Assembly (NCBI RefSeq): GCF_001399755.1
Contig: NZ_LJCP01000011.1
Location: 310,001-374,000, forward strand
Source of the DNA: Thiohalorhabdus denitrificans
GTDB lineage: Bacteria > Pseudomonadota > Gammaproteobacteria > Thiohalorhabdales > Thiohalorhabdaceae
Length of the DNA stretch: 64,000 bases
Direction of reading: 5' to 3'
In this document: positions 28,379-36,626 of the stretch, one piece after another
Numbering within the stretch: position 1 is the first letter of the stretch
Layout: the number at the start of each line of letters is the position of its first letter
Notes under the pieces: generated by a model
The model's input: the letters and a program-made list of their open reading frames with translations, nothing else
Told to the model about the DNA's origin: nothing
Database searches by the model: none
Made by a program: the position numbers and the translations under genes

Positions 28379-28457
28379 TGTGGGAGCGGCCAGTGGCCGC
28401 GACGCCTGTGGAGGCCCAGAGGGGCTGGAGGGGTCACGGCTGATAGCCGCTCCCACA
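28379..28457. repeat. REP pair in inverted orientation (copies 5 and 6)
   Basis: Units at 28379-28403 (TGTGGGAGCGGCCAGTGGCC...) and 28433-28457 (GTCACGGCTGATAGCCGCTC...) face each other with 29 bp between them, in the gap between the permease and dtd genes. They share the GGGAGCG/CGCTCC ends with the other copies. Confidence 0.75.
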
Positions 28458-28483
28458 GGTACCCTACCCGGCGCCCTCTCTCC

Positions 28484-31024
28484 TCACTCCTCCCCCACCG
28501 CCCGCGTCGGGTCCCGGCGGCCCTGGGCGCGCCCCAGCAGCCAGCCGCCGGCGCCTGTCGCGGCCGTGAGGACCAGCCAGGCGCCGGCCAGCAGGCCGGC
28601 CGGGAAGTCCACGGGCAGGCTCCACAGGAAGGACTGGTCGTTGACCACCTTCACCAGGATCCAGGCCACGCCCGCGCCCACCGCCAGGCCCAGCACCCCG
28701 CCGAAGGCCCCGGTGAGGCCGGCCTCGTAGGCCTGGGAGCGGGCCACGTCCGCCACCCGGAAGCCCAGGAAGCGCAGCATGGCCAGCTCGCCGCGCCGCT
28801 CGATGGCCTGCACCGCCAGGGACTGCAGGGTGCCCACCAGGCCCACACCCACCGCCACCACCACCAGCACGTAGGTCACGGCGAAGCTGCGGTCGAAGAT
28901 CTCCAGGCTGGTGCTTCGGATCTCCCCGGCGTCGGCGATCTCCAGGCCCGGCGTATCGGCGAAGGTCCGCTCCAGGCGCTTGCGCAGCGCCCCCCGGTCG
29001 GTCCCGGGCTCCAGGTACAGGCCGATCTGGTCCACCTTACGGTCCCCGGCCAGCTCGGCGTAGGTGCGGCGGTCCATGAGCAGGTGGCCCCACTGGTAGG
29101 AGTAGTCCCGCCACACCCCGGCAACCGTAAGGCGCCGGGCCTCGCCGCCGAGGGGCACGCGCAGGGTGTCGCCCACCTGCGCGCCGTACAGTCGCGCGAA
29201 GACCTCGGAGACCAGCACCGCCCGGCTCTCCCCCGCCTCCGGCCATTCCCCGCGCATCACCTCGATGGCGCCCCGGGTCTCGGGCAGGTCCAGGCGCCGG
29301 GCGGTCACCTCCACCGGGGCCTCCGTGGCCTCCGATCCCCGCGGCGCCCAGTCCAGCTCGGCGCGGCGAAAGGGGTCCAGGCGGCGCACCTCTTGCCAGC
29401 CCTCGATCTCTCGCCAGGTCTCGGCGGGGATGTGGGTGGCCTGCCCGCCGGCGCCCGCACGCACGTAGAGGTCGGCGGCCAGGATCTGGTTGAGCCAGGC
29501 CTCCACGCTGCCGCGGAAGGAGTGGATCATGGTGGACATGGCCACCAGCAGGGCAAAGCTCACCAGGGCGGCGCTCACCGCCAGGGCGGCCCGACGCGGC
29601 GCGCCCAGGAGCTGGGAGCGGGCCACCAGCGCCGCCACGTGGCGCCGCCCCACCGGCAGGGCGCGGGCGAAGGCCCGCAGCGCCAGGGGAGCCAGCAGCA
29701 GGCCGGCGCCGAGCACCAGGAGAATGGCCCCGTAACCGGCCACCGGCAGCCCCTCCCAGGCCGGCAGGCGGGTCAGCACCCCCGCTGCCGCCAGGGCCAG
29801 CCCGGCCAGGGCCAGGCGCAGGCCCGCCCCCGCCCCGCGCCGCTCCTCGGCGCCGCCCCGGCGCATGGCGGCCTCGCCACCGCCGCGGACGTTGTCCAGT
29901 ACCGGGGCGAGGGTCCCCAGCACCGCGGCCAGGACCCCGAGGAGGCCGAAGGCGAGCATGTCCCACCACTCGGCGTGGAGCCGCGCCTGGAGATCGCGAA
30001 AGTAGCCGGCCCCCAGATCCCCGCCCAAAGCCTCCACCCCCGCCCAGGCCAGGGCCAGGCCCAGCAGCAGGCCCAGGACAGAGCCGACCACGCCGAGCAC
30101 CAGCCCCTCGCCCAGGAGCCATGCCGCCAGCCGGGCGCGCTCCATGCCCAGCACCCGCAGCACGGCGAACTGGGCGCGCCGGCGGCGCATGGACAGGGTG
30201 AGCAGGCTGTAGACCAGGAAGGCGGCGGTGAGCAGGCCCACCAGGGCCAGGACGTTGAGGTTGGTGCGGTAGGCCCGGGTCATGGCGTCCAGGCGCTGGG
30301 CCTCCAGCTCCGGTCGGGACAGGCGGGCGGCCTCGCCGGCCAGCTCCTCCAGGCGCTCGGCAAAGGCCGCCCGGCGGTCCGGGTCCTCCAGCACCACGTC
30401 GATGCGGTCCAGCTCCCCCACGCGGTCCAGGGTCCACTGCGCGGTGGCGATGTCCATCACCGCCCCGTCGGACCAGAAGGTCCCGGCGGGCAGAAGCCCC
30501 ACCACCCGCAGGGTCACCGGCTCCGCGCCCACCTGGGCGCGCAGGGTGTCACCGGGGTCCTTGCCCAGGCGCTCGGCGGCGTCGGGACCCAGCAGCACCG
30601 CCCCCCTGGCGAGCAGGTCCCGGAACGCCACCCCCTCCTCGCCCAGTTCGGGTAGGTAGTCGCCCCGCACCGCGGCGTCGCGCAGCAGGTCCACCCCCAG
30701 CACCGGCAGGTCGGCGCCATGGGCCACCGGCACCTCGGCGCGCAGGGCCGGGAAGGCCTCCGCCACCTCCGGCAGGGCGCGGATGCGGGGCAGGAGGTCC
30801 TCGTCCAGGGCCCCCTGCGCGGGCTGCACGGTGGTGCCCGAGCGGCCCGACAGGGCGGAGACGCCCTGCTCGAAGCTGTGCAGTGCGGAGGCGTTGACCC
30901 AGTGGATGGCCGCCACCATGGCCACGCCCAGGGCGATGGCCAGGGCCATGCCGGCGGCCTGCATGGGCCGCCCCGCCAACGGGGCCCAGACCAGGGCCCG
31001 GAAGAGCAGCCGGAGGGGTTTCAC
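28484..31024 (-). CDS. FtsX-type ABC transporter permease
   Basis: An 846-residue inner-membrane permease with two MacB/FtsX repeats. There is an N-terminal anchor helix (about 20-40), a large periplasmic domain, three helices near 250-370, a central pair near 430-480, then a second periplasmic domain and three final helices (about 700-830). This layout matches permeases paired with AttH and LolD-like ATPases, proposed to move lipids or lipoproteins to or from the outer membrane. The GTG start at 31024 overlaps the ATPase stop (GTGA), indicating translational coupling. Length agrees with the family (about 800-850). Confidence 0.87.
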   Translation of the reverse strand: MKPLRLLFRALVWAPLAGRPMQAAGMALAIALGVAMVAAIHWVNASALHSFEQGVSALSGRSGTTVQPAQGALDEDLLPRIRALPEVAEAFPALRAEVPVAHGADLPVLGVDLLRDAAVRGDYLPELGEEGVAFRDLLARGAVLLGPDAAERLGKDPGDTLRAQVGAEPVTLRVVGLLPAGTFWSDGAVMDIATAQWTLDRVGELDRIDVVLEDPDRRAAFAERLEELAGEAARLSRPELEAQRLDAMTRAYRTNLNVLALVGLLTAAFLVYSLLTLSMRRRRAQFAVLRVLGMERARLAAWLLGEGLVLGVVGSVLGLLLGLALAWAGVEALGGDLGAGYFRDLQARLHAEWWDMLAFGLLGVLAAVLGTLAPVLDNVRGGGEAAMRRGGAEERRGAGAGLRLALAGLALAAAGVLTRLPAWEGLPVAGYGAILLVLGAGLLLAPLALRAFARALPVGRRHVAALVARSQLLGAPRRAALAVSAALVSFALLVAMSTMIHSFRGSVEAWLNQILAADLYVRAGAGGQATHIPAETWREIEGWQEVRRLDPFRRAELDWAPRGSEATEAPVEVTARRLDLPETRGAIEVMRGEWPEAGESRAVLVSEVFARLYGAQVGDTLRVPLGGEARRLTVAGVWRDYSYQWGHLLMDRRTYAELAGDRKVDQIGLYLEPGTDRGALRKRLERTFADTPGLEIADAGEIRSTSLEIFDRSFAVTYVLVVVAVGVGLVGTLQSLAVQAIERRGELAMLRFLGFRVADVARSQAYEAGLTGAFGGVLGLAVGAGVAWILVKVVNDQSFLWSLPVDFPAGLLAGAWLVLTAATGAGGWLLGRAQGRRDPTRAVGEE

Positions 31025-31701
31025 GGTTCCCGGTGCAGCCGGTGGTGGGCCAGGCGGTAGCGGGTGTGGACGCGCGCGGCCACCTCGGGGGCGTGGGTCA
31101 CCACCAGGGTGGTGGTGCACAACTCCTCCACCGCCTCCACCAGCAGGTCCATCACCGCCACCGCCGTCTCTTCGTCCAGGTTGCCGGTGAGCTCGTCCGC
31201 CAGCAGCACCGGCGGGCGGTGGATCAGGGCCCGGGCGATGGCGGTGCGCTGGGCCTGGCCGCCGGAGAGGTGGCGGGGATAGGCGTCCGCCTGCTCCGCC
31301 AGGCCCAGGCGCCCCAGGAAGCTCCGGACCCCCTCGTCCTCCCAGCGCTCCCCCTGCAGGGCCAGCGGCAGGGCCACGTTCTCCGCCACCGTCAGGTAAG
31401 GCAGAAGATGGAACTGCTGGAAGACGAAGCCGAGGTGGGCGCGCCGCCAGCGGGCCGCCGCCGACTCGTCGAGGGCGGTCACCTCGGTGCCGAGCACCGT
31501 CACCCGGCCGACCTCCGGCACCGCCAGCCCCGCCACCAGGTTGAGCAGGGTGGACTTGCCCACCCCGCTGGGCCCCAGAACGGCGGCGAGCTCGCCCCGG
31601 GCCAGGGTCAGGTCCAGGTCCTCCAGCAGGGGGCGGTCGGCGCCGGGGTAGGCGAAGCGGATTCCCTCCAGCTGTACCGCATGGGATTCGGCTTGGGCCA
31701 A
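31021..31701 (-). CDS. ABC transporter ATPase (LolD/MacB-like)
   Basis: A 226-residue cytoplasmic ATPase for the adjacent FtsX permease. Walker A is GPSGVGKST, the Q loop FVFQQFHLLPYLTV, the signature LSGGQAQR, Walker B VLLADE, followed by TGNLDEET and the switch VVTHAPEVA. I choose the TTG at 31701 because GGAGG lies six bases upstream. An ATG at 31758 or a GTG at 31731 would add 10-19 residues that do not look like this family. Confidence 0.88.
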   Translation of the reverse strand: MAQAESHAVQLEGIRFAYPGADRPLLEDLDLTLARGELAAVLGPSGVGKSTLLNLVAGLAVPEVGRVTVLGTEVTALDESAAARWRRAHLGFVFQQFHLLPYLTVAENVALPLALQGERWEDEGVRSFLGRLGLAEQADAYPRHLSGGQAQRTAIARALIHRPPVLLADELTGNLDEETAVAVMDLLVEAVEELCTTTLVVTHAPEVAARVHTRYRLAHHRLHREP

Positions 31702-31827
31702 TGAAGCCTCCGGTGTGGCGGGAAAATTCACGCTACCGGCGCCCCGCCGGGGTTGCAAGGCCCGCGCTCCCGACCAAAGCTGGTCAAGGGGACCCGGTGG
31801 CGACTACCCCCGAGCAAGGAGACGGCC

Positions 31828-32142
31828 ATGAACGATCTTCCCCGCCACTACGAGCAACTCCGGGAGGAATTCCCCCGCTATCTGGAGGCACTCGAAGACC
31901 TGGGGCAGGCGGCGCGTGACGCCGGCCCCCTGGAGGAGCGCACCACCAACCTGGTGCAGCTGGCGGCCGCGGCCGCGCTGGGGTCCGAGGGCGCCGTCCA
32001 CAGCCACACCCGCCGCGCCCTGGAGGCCGGAGCGACCCCGCAGGAGATCCGACACACCCTGGTGGTCCTCACCAGCACCATAGGGTTCCCCGTTACCTCC
32101 GCGGCCCTGAGCTGGGTGGAGGACGTGATCGGCGCGGGCTGA
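31828..32142 (+). CDS. AhpD/carboxymuconolactone decarboxylase-like protein lacking catalytic cysteines
   Basis: A 104-residue all-helical protein of the CMD/AhpD family. LVQLAAAAALGSEGAVHSHTRRALEAGATPQEIRHTLVVLTSTIGFP follows the family pattern, but the redox CxxC is replaced by S-x-x-A (SEGAVHSH). It therefore cannot be an AhpD-type peroxidase reductase. AAGGAGA precedes the ATG. Its function is unknown. It may be a non-redox decarboxylase-like or binding protein. It stands alone, followed by a hairpin terminator. Confidence 0.8.
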   Translation: MNDLPRHYEQLREEFPRYLEALEDLGQAARDAGPLEERTTNLVQLAAAAALGSEGAVHSHTRRALEAGATPQEIRHTLVVLTSTIGFPVTSAALSWVEDVIGAG

Positions 32143-32525
32143 GCCCTGCGGCCGGGGCGCACAAAAAACGCCGGAGAGCGTATCCCCGGCGTGGTCCCCT
32201 TTTGCCGTCCGCAGGGCGGACAGCTCGGTCTTTTCCCGGCCCTTCCCCTGGTGCCGCCGGCATCCCCGTGGCGCGGTAACTCCCGGGCCTCCGCCCGGCA
32301 AAGCGGCCCGGAGGGAGTGCGCGGGCCGGGAACGCTCCCTCCACAGGGCCTGAACTACCTACCATTTGGTTTCGGCGTGGGCGTAAGTCTCCTGCAGCCG
32401 GGGATTTAAGTCAACCAACTGAAATTCTGGGGATTATTGAGCATACCTGCCCCCACCCTCCTGGATTGGCGCGGGATCGATCTCGCTGGCGTGACTCGGC
32501 GCCGCGATCCTGCCGGGCGGGGCAT
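32143..32525. other. Intergenic region with several GC-rich inverted repeats
   Basis: This convergent gap between the CMD-like and hypothetical genes has no convincing gene. It starts with a terminator-like hairpin (32168-32192). A second hairpin GTCCGC-AGG-GCGGAC (32207-32221) is followed by CTTTT. A long GC-rich self-complementary stretch (about 32280-32345) begins CTCCCGGGCCTCC. I could not match it to a known structured RNA. Confidence 0.5.
32168..32203 (+). terminator. Hairpin terminator after the CMD-like gene
   Basis: Stem ACGCCGG/CCGGCGT (32168-32174 and 32186-32192), with A's before it and TTTT shortly after, able to act in both directions between convergent genes. The T run is short and delayed. 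Confidence 0.55.
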
Positions 32526-33602
32526 TTAGCGGGAGGAATCGGATGGGCCCGCGGAATCCGGAGCACGCCCCCGGAAATCCTCCCGCTCCGGCTCGATCCC
32601 GTCGTGGCGGACCTCGAAGACGTCGCGATCCTTGCGGGAGTGGTGCTCGGCGTTGCCCTTGTGCGGCTCCGCCTCCGGGCCGGTTTCCTTCTCCGGGTGG
32701 ACCTCGAGCTGGATCCGGGTGCGGTGGCGCTTCAGGGGAATCACCACCCTTTCCTCGGTACCCGGTTGGGGGTTGAAGTAGCGCTTCAACCAACCCGGCT
32801 GGGCATGGAAGGATTTGGGGTCGATGCCCTCGCCGTAGCGTACCGTCATGGCGAAGGTCTTCTTGCCGTCCACGTGGAGGCGGTTCTTCAGGGGCCGGGT
32901 GTAGGAAAGCAGCCGGTTGGCGGCCTCGTCCTCGCGACCAGGCCGGTTGCCGAGGAAGACCTCCTCCTCCTCCAGCGGCGGAGTCACCCCGGGGCAGGCG
33001 GGGCCGGCGATCATCCCGGTGACCGTGAAGTCCTCGATCCAGGGGAGACGGGGGTCGTGCTCTCCGTAGGACGCGTAGTCCCATTCATCTGGGTTGTTAT
33101 CCATGGCCGGAGTCAATTGATATTGACGGAGGCCAGGCTTAGTAGGAGCTACGATAGTCAGGCCGTCCCTTTCCTGCCCGGGCTTTTGGTACAAGCCCCA
33201 TGACGCTTCCCTGGAAATACCGATTCCAAATACGGAAGCACTTCCCCATTCCGCATTTACCGCGGAAGGAACATACTCACCATCGGCGAATATCCCAATA
33301 TATCCCTCCTTTCCCTGGGGAATGGGAAGCTCTCCGGAATACTCGATGGTCTTGTAACAAGATATATCGAGATCCAGCCCTGAAATGATCCCTTTATTTT
33401 CCTCCGGGGCGGCAACGAAGTATTCATACTGGTAAAAGCCGTCCGCCCTCTTCCTGTAATCCACCTCAACCTCGGTCCTGGATATATCCTCGTCCCTATA
33501 CAAAGGGTCCTTAAGTTCTGACGCATAAATATGCGACCCAAAAACAAAATTATTTGTGAAAATGAGGCCCGCCCCGGCGAGCCTGACGCGTGATGCGGAC
33601 AT
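32526..33602 (-). CDS. Hypothetical secreted protein of mosaic composition
   Basis: A 358-residue protein I do not recognise. The N-terminus (RVRLAGAGLIFTNNFVFGSHIYAS) may be a signal peptide. The first half contains YRKRADGFYQYEYFVAAPEENKG, SCYKTIEYSGELPIP and PSAVNAEWGSASVFGIGISREASWGLYQ. The second half has charged, proline-rich segments and a basic, disordered-looking tail ending PDSAGPSDSSR. The DNA for the first ~150 residues is much richer in A+T than that for the rest and than the neighbouring genes, suggesting recent acquisition or a fusion of unequal parts. It is isolated between a terminator region and the persulfide dioxygenase gene. Confidence 0.6.
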   Translation of the reverse strand: MSASRVRLAGAGLIFTNNFVFGSHIYASELKDPLYRDEDISRTEVEVDYRKRADGFYQYEYFVAAPEENKGIISGLDLDISCYKTIEYSGELPIPQGKEGYIGIFADGEYVPSAVNAEWGSASVFGIGISREASWGLYQKPGQERDGLTIVAPTKPGLRQYQLTPAMDNNPDEWDYASYGEHDPRLPWIEDFTVTGMIAGPACPGVTPPLEEEEVFLGNRPGREDEAANRLLSYTRPLKNRLHVDGKKTFAMTVRYGEGIDPKSFHAQPGWLKRYFNPQPGTEERVVIPLKRHRTRIQLEVHPEKETGPEAEPHKGNAEHHSRKDRDVFEVRHDGIEPEREDFRGRAPDSAGPSDSSR

Positions 33603-33729
33603 TCCCTTCCCCCTTGTCCTGGTGCAGCTTCCTCAGGACACGCCCATAGCCCCTCCGGAGCGCAAATCCCGTAACTTTAATACGGCCTCCGCCCGTTTTC
33701 TATCAGACGGTTGAATAAGGAGCAAGGAC

Positions 33730-33758
33730 AAAAAAACGCCGGGGCAATCGCCCCGGCG
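33730..33758 (-). terminator. Strong intrinsic terminator of the persulfide dioxygenase-like gene
   Basis: Nine-pair stem CGCCGGGGC/GCCCCGGCG with a four-base loop (33737-33758). On the minus strand it is followed by a run of seven T's. Confidence 0.9.
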
Positions 33759-33791
33759 CCCGGCCGTGAGGGGAGAAACGGCCTTGCAGGG

Positions 33792-34487
33792 TCAGGCGGC
33801 GTGCTTGCGGCCGCACTGCTTGTTGGCGGGCACGGCCTCGTCGATCCGCTTGGGATAGGGGAGGTCGAGGTTGGCCATGATCGCCAGGAATTCGTCGTGG
33901 CTCTTGTCCATCCCCAGGCGCGGGTTGCGCTCCTTCTCCTGGCCGATGGTGGAGACATGGCGGTGGTTGTAGTCGTGGCCGGGATGGACCAGGGTCTGCT
34001 CCGGCAGCGCGAACAGCTTGTTGCGCACCGACTCGAACAGGGCCTCGGCGTCGCCGTTCTGGAAATCCGTGCGACCGCAGCCGTCGATCAGCAGCGTGTC
34101 GCCGGTCAAGACCATGTCCCCGACCACGTAGCTGTGGCTGTCGTCGGTGTGGCCCGGGGTGAAGAGGGGCTCGATGCGCACGCTGCCCACCTCGATGGGC
34201 TCGCCTTCGCGCACGCGGAAATCGGCGCAGTCCACCCCGCTTTGCTCCGGCAGGCCGACGCGGCAGCCGGTGCGCTCGCGCAGCTCGTTGTCGGCGGCCA
34301 CGTGGTCGGCGTGGACGTGGGTCTCCAGGACGTACTGCAAGGTCAGGCCGTGCTCCGCCAGGACCTCCAGGTCGCGGTCCACCATGGAGGCCACCGGGTC
34401 CACGAGGACGGCCTCGCGGGTCTCCTCGTCGCCCAGCAGGTAGGTGTAGGTGGAGGTCTCGGGCTCGAAAAGCTGACGGAAGATCAT
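33792..34487 (-). CDS. Metallo-beta-lactamase-fold persulfide dioxygenase (ETHE1-like)
   Basis: A 231-residue mononuclear-iron enzyme predicted to oxidise glutathione persulfide to sulfite. Motifs are THVHADH, FTPGHTDDSHSY, the ETHE1 signature GDTLLIDGCGRTDFQNGD and HPGHDYNHRHVSTI. Length and motif order fit the ETHE1/SDO clade rather than glyoxalase II. It fits the sulfur-oxidising gene content of the window (rhodanese, TsdA, DsrE-like). It is monocistronic, with a dyad about 50 bp upstream and a strong terminator behind it. Confidence 0.9.
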   Translation of the reverse strand: MIFRQLFEPETSTYTYLLGDEETREAVLVDPVASMVDRDLEVLAEHGLTLQYVLETHVHADHVAADNELRERTGCRVGLPEQSGVDCADFRVREGEPIEVGSVRIEPLFTPGHTDDSHSYVVGDMVLTGDTLLIDGCGRTDFQNGDAEALFESVRNKLFALPEQTLVHPGHDYNHRHVSTIGQEKERNPRLGMDKSHDEFLAIMANLDLPYPKRIDEAVPANKQCGRKHAA

Positions 34488-34536
34488 GGTGCTCCCTCCT
34501 TGGTCCGGACGGCGCGGACGACTGGAGTTTTAGAGT

Positions 34537-34552
34537 ATTAGCGCTTTCTAAT
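34537..34552 (-). promoter_or_regulatory. Dyad upstream of the persulfide dioxygenase-like gene
   Basis: Inverted repeat ATTAG-N6-CTAAT, centred about 58 bp before the start codon in an A+T-rich patch of a GC-rich region. It is a candidate operator, for example for a persulfide-sensing ArsR-type repressor. The regulator is not identified. Confidence 0.45.
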
Positions 34553-34647
34553 CTGCTTGGAAAGCAGCGGCCGGGCAGAGTTCCCGACCTTTTCCGTCGG
34601 CCTTTCGGATGGAGGTGGGGCGGGTCGGGACCCGTTTCAAGGCCCGG

Positions 34648-35196
34648 CTAGTGGAAGCGGTAGCCGATGCGGAACCGCAGGCCGGTGTAGTCCACGTCCC
34701 GCCCGTCCCAGACCCCGAGCCCCTCGGCGCGGGTGAGCATGCCCATGGTGTAGAGCTCGCCGGGGCCCTGGACCCCCAGGCTGAAGCCCCAGCCAAGGCC
34801 CATGCCGTCCCGGGTGTAGCGGTCGCCGTCCACCACCTGGCGGTGCAGGCCCAGGTGGGCGCCCACGAACATGGTCCGGTACCACGCCCGCCCCTCCAGG
34901 CCCAGGATGCTGTTGCGCACGGAGGGGTCCCCGGCCAGGTCGTCGCTGGTCTCCAGGGAAAGACTGAAGAAGGGGTTCCAGGAGAAGGCGCCGTTCACCG
35001 GCACCTGGTAGTCCAGCCCGAGATTGGCCCCGTGGCTGGAGTAGTCCCGGTCGGCGGGGGAGTCGCTGAAGCGGTTGTCGTGGAAGGCCAGGCCGCCGAA
35101 GAGGCTGGGGCCGGCCACCGGCCCCGCCTGGGCGGCGGATCCGACCAGCAGCAGGATGGGCAGGACGAAGCGGGACAGGGTCCGGGCAGGGCGCAT
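34648..35196 (-). CDS. Outer-membrane beta-barrel protein (YfaZ/OmpW-like)
   Basis: A 182-residue exported protein with a clear signal peptide (RTLSRFVLPILLLVGSAAQAG). Alternating amphipathic strands include GPSLFGGLAFHDNRFSD, GANLGLDYQVPV, SWNPFFSLSLETSDDL, MFVGAHLGLHRQVVDGDRYTRDGMGLGWGFSLG and a terminal strand LRFRIGYRFH. The pattern suits an eight-stranded barrel. Substrate or role is unknown. It diverges from the cobalamin riboswitch region, so it has its own promoter in 35197-35320. Confidence 0.75.
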   Translation of the reverse strand: MRPARTLSRFVLPILLLVGSAAQAGPVAGPSLFGGLAFHDNRFSDSPADRDYSSHGANLGLDYQVPVNGAFSWNPFFSLSLETSDDLAGDPSVRNSILGLEGRAWYRTMFVGAHLGLHRQVVDGDRYTRDGMGLGWGFSLGVQGPGELYTMGMLTRAEGLGVWDGRDVDYTGLRFRIGYRFH

Positions 35197-35320
35197 GATT
35201 CCTCCAGGGGCTGCGGTCTCGGGTACCGCGCAAACCTAGGGGATTTCCCCGATCCCTGCAATGCCCCTTGCCAGCGCCCCGCCCTTGCCCGTATCTTGGG
35301 CCTTATCTCCGGTTCACCCC

Positions 35321-35482
35321 CAAAATATTGGGTGTTGCAAGAGGGAACCCGGTGCGAATCCGGGACTGACGCGCAGCGGTGTTGGGGAACGAAAACCGCA
35401 CGAGGTCGCCGACCTCGGGCACTGCCCTTCGGGGTGGGAAGCCGCGGCCGTAGGCTGCCCCTGAGTCCGAAGACCTGCCGGA
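35321..35482 (+). promoter_or_regulatory. Cobalamin (B12) riboswitch
   Basis: The consensus blocks occur in order: GAGGGAACCCGGTGCGAATC at 35341, then CGGGACTGACGCGCAGCGGT (35361-35380), then CACTGCCCTTCGGGGTGGGA around 35420-35439, and finally GAGTCCGAAGACCTGCC (35463-35479). Binding of adenosyl- or methylcobalamin would fold it and reduce expression downstream. The hairpin CCCGTCC-CCT-GGACGGG just after it (35487-35503) may be part of the expression platform. The first gene downstream on this strand starts at 35644. Confidence 0.93.
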
Positions 35483-35643
35483 GAGCCCCGTCCCCTGGAC
35501 GGGACCCGCGAGCCTTCGCGTCGGCGTCCGGATTCCGGACCAGGGCTCCCGGGACCGGCGGGCCGCCGCGCCCCCGTGCTCCCGGCCCCGCCGCGTAGGC
35601 TCCAATCGACCGATAACGCGCTTTTGCGGCGATTGGAGACCCC

Positions 35644-36189
35644 ATGAGCAGCCGTTCCCCCCGTCCCGGCCCCTGCGTGGGCCCCGCCCTCCCGTCCTCC
35701 CTGGACTCCGCCTCCCCGCTTCAGTTGGCCGCCGACCACCTGCGCCGCGTCCTGCGCCTGCAGGAAGGGACCGGTCCGACCGCCGAGGAGCGGATCAACC
35801 ACCAGGTGCAGGACCTGCTGCAGCGGCTCCCGACCGATGCCCCGCCGGCTCCGGAGGACCTCGCCGACCAGCTGTGGGCCGCCCTGCTGGAGGCCGGCCG
35901 GCCCGCGGCGGCCCGCTTCTTCCGCCCCTACCGCGCGGGACGGGGCCCGGTCCTCTGGGTGCGGCGCGCCGACACGGGGGCGGACCCCCTGGCCCGCGAG
36001 CGCGTGGAGGCGGTGCTGGAGCGCCGTTGCCGGTCCCTGGAGGAGCCCCTCCTGGACGGTCCGCGCATCCACCGGCTCTGCCGAGCCCAGCTGCGCGACG
36101 GCATGCGCGAGGCGTCGCTGGTACGGGTGCTGGCGCTGACGAGCCCGGGGCAGGCCGCGGTGCTGGACCGCCTGTGCGGGGGCGCCTAG
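35644..36189 (+). CDS. Hypothetical protein downstream of the cobalamin riboswitch
   Basis: A 181-residue cytoplasmic protein without an assigned family. It is rich in Ala, Arg, Leu and Pro and predicted helical. The segment AEERINHQVQDLLQRL ... PEDLADQLWAALLEAGRPAAARFFRPYRAGR has the spacing and residues of the second half of an ATP-cone (helix pair ending VA..Y..YR..R). That would hint at a ribonucleotide reductase link, but the similarity is weak and by eye. It is the only gene the B12 riboswitch could control on this strand and converges with the hydrogenase operon, overlapping the protease gene by 4 bp at their 3' ends. Confidence 0.65.
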   Translation: MSSRSPRPGPCVGPALPSSLDSASPLQLAADHLRRVLRLQEGTGPTAEERINHQVQDLLQRLPTDAPPAPEDLADQLWAALLEAGRPAAARFFRPYRAGRGPVLWVRRADTGADPLARERVEAVLERRCRSLEEPLLDGPRIHRLCRAQLRDGMREASLVRVLALTSPGQAAVLDRLCGGA

Positions 36190-36626
36190 GGGCGACTCCG
36201 GGCGGCCACCTCCTCCCGCACGGCCGCGGCGGCCCGGGCCACCACCGCCTCCGGCGGTGGCTTCCGGACATCGGCCTCCACCCCGACCACCACCCACTCG
36301 GGCAGGACCCCCACCCGCTCGGCCAGGGCCAGGGCCTCCGCCAGCCCGAAGCCGTGGGAGGACAGAGGATCGGCGGCGGGGAGCCCATCCAGGCCGCGGA
36401 ACCGGTGCAGGGTCCCCGGCGGGGCCCCGCTGCGCACGGCGTCCACCAGCACGGCGTAGCCCACGCCCTCCAGGTGGGGGAGCAGCCCCGGGCCCGGGCG
36501 GTCCAGGGCCGTAAGCCGCACCGCCGGCCAGCGCGCCTCCGCCTCCGGACGCAGCGCCTCCACCACCGCCCACCCCACCCGGTCGCCGCCGAAGGGGGAG
36601 CCGATGCCGAGCACGGCGATGCTCAT
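36186..36626 (-). CDS. [NiFe] hydrogenase maturation protease (HyaD/HycI family)
   Basis: A 146-residue endopeptidase that trims the C-terminus of the hydrogenase large subunit after nickel insertion. It begins MSIAVLGIGSPFGGDRVGWAVVEAL, the family N-terminus with the Asp metal ligand. VLVDAVRSG (second acidic ligand) and PLSSHGFGLAEALALAE (His ligand) follow. The start overlaps the large-subunit stop (ATGA), so it is translationally coupled to its substrate. Confidence 0.93.
   Translation of the reverse strand: MSIAVLGIGSPFGGDRVGWAVVEALRPEAEARWPAVRLTALDRPGPGLLPHLEGVGYAVLVDAVRSGAPPGTLHRFRGLDGLPAADPLSSHGFGLAEALALAERVGVLPEWVVVGVEADVRKPPPEAVVARAAAAVREEVAARSRP

Noticed and set aside
27776-30655. 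A 959-codon plus-strand open frame opposite the AttH, dtd and permease genes
   Set aside because: It crosses three real genes, has shadow-type composition, and lacks a ribosome site or recognisable domain.
32280-32345. GC-rich self-complementary stretch considered as a riboswitch (SAH, glycine or c-di-GMP type)
   Set aside because: None of the conserved core blocks of these classes could be placed; the pairing may simply reflect high GC content.
35341-35370. Possible tRNA-like TGCGAATCC segment
   Set aside because: The surrounding blocks form a cobalamin riboswitch; there is no acceptor stem, anticodon arm or CCA-side pairing of a tRNA.
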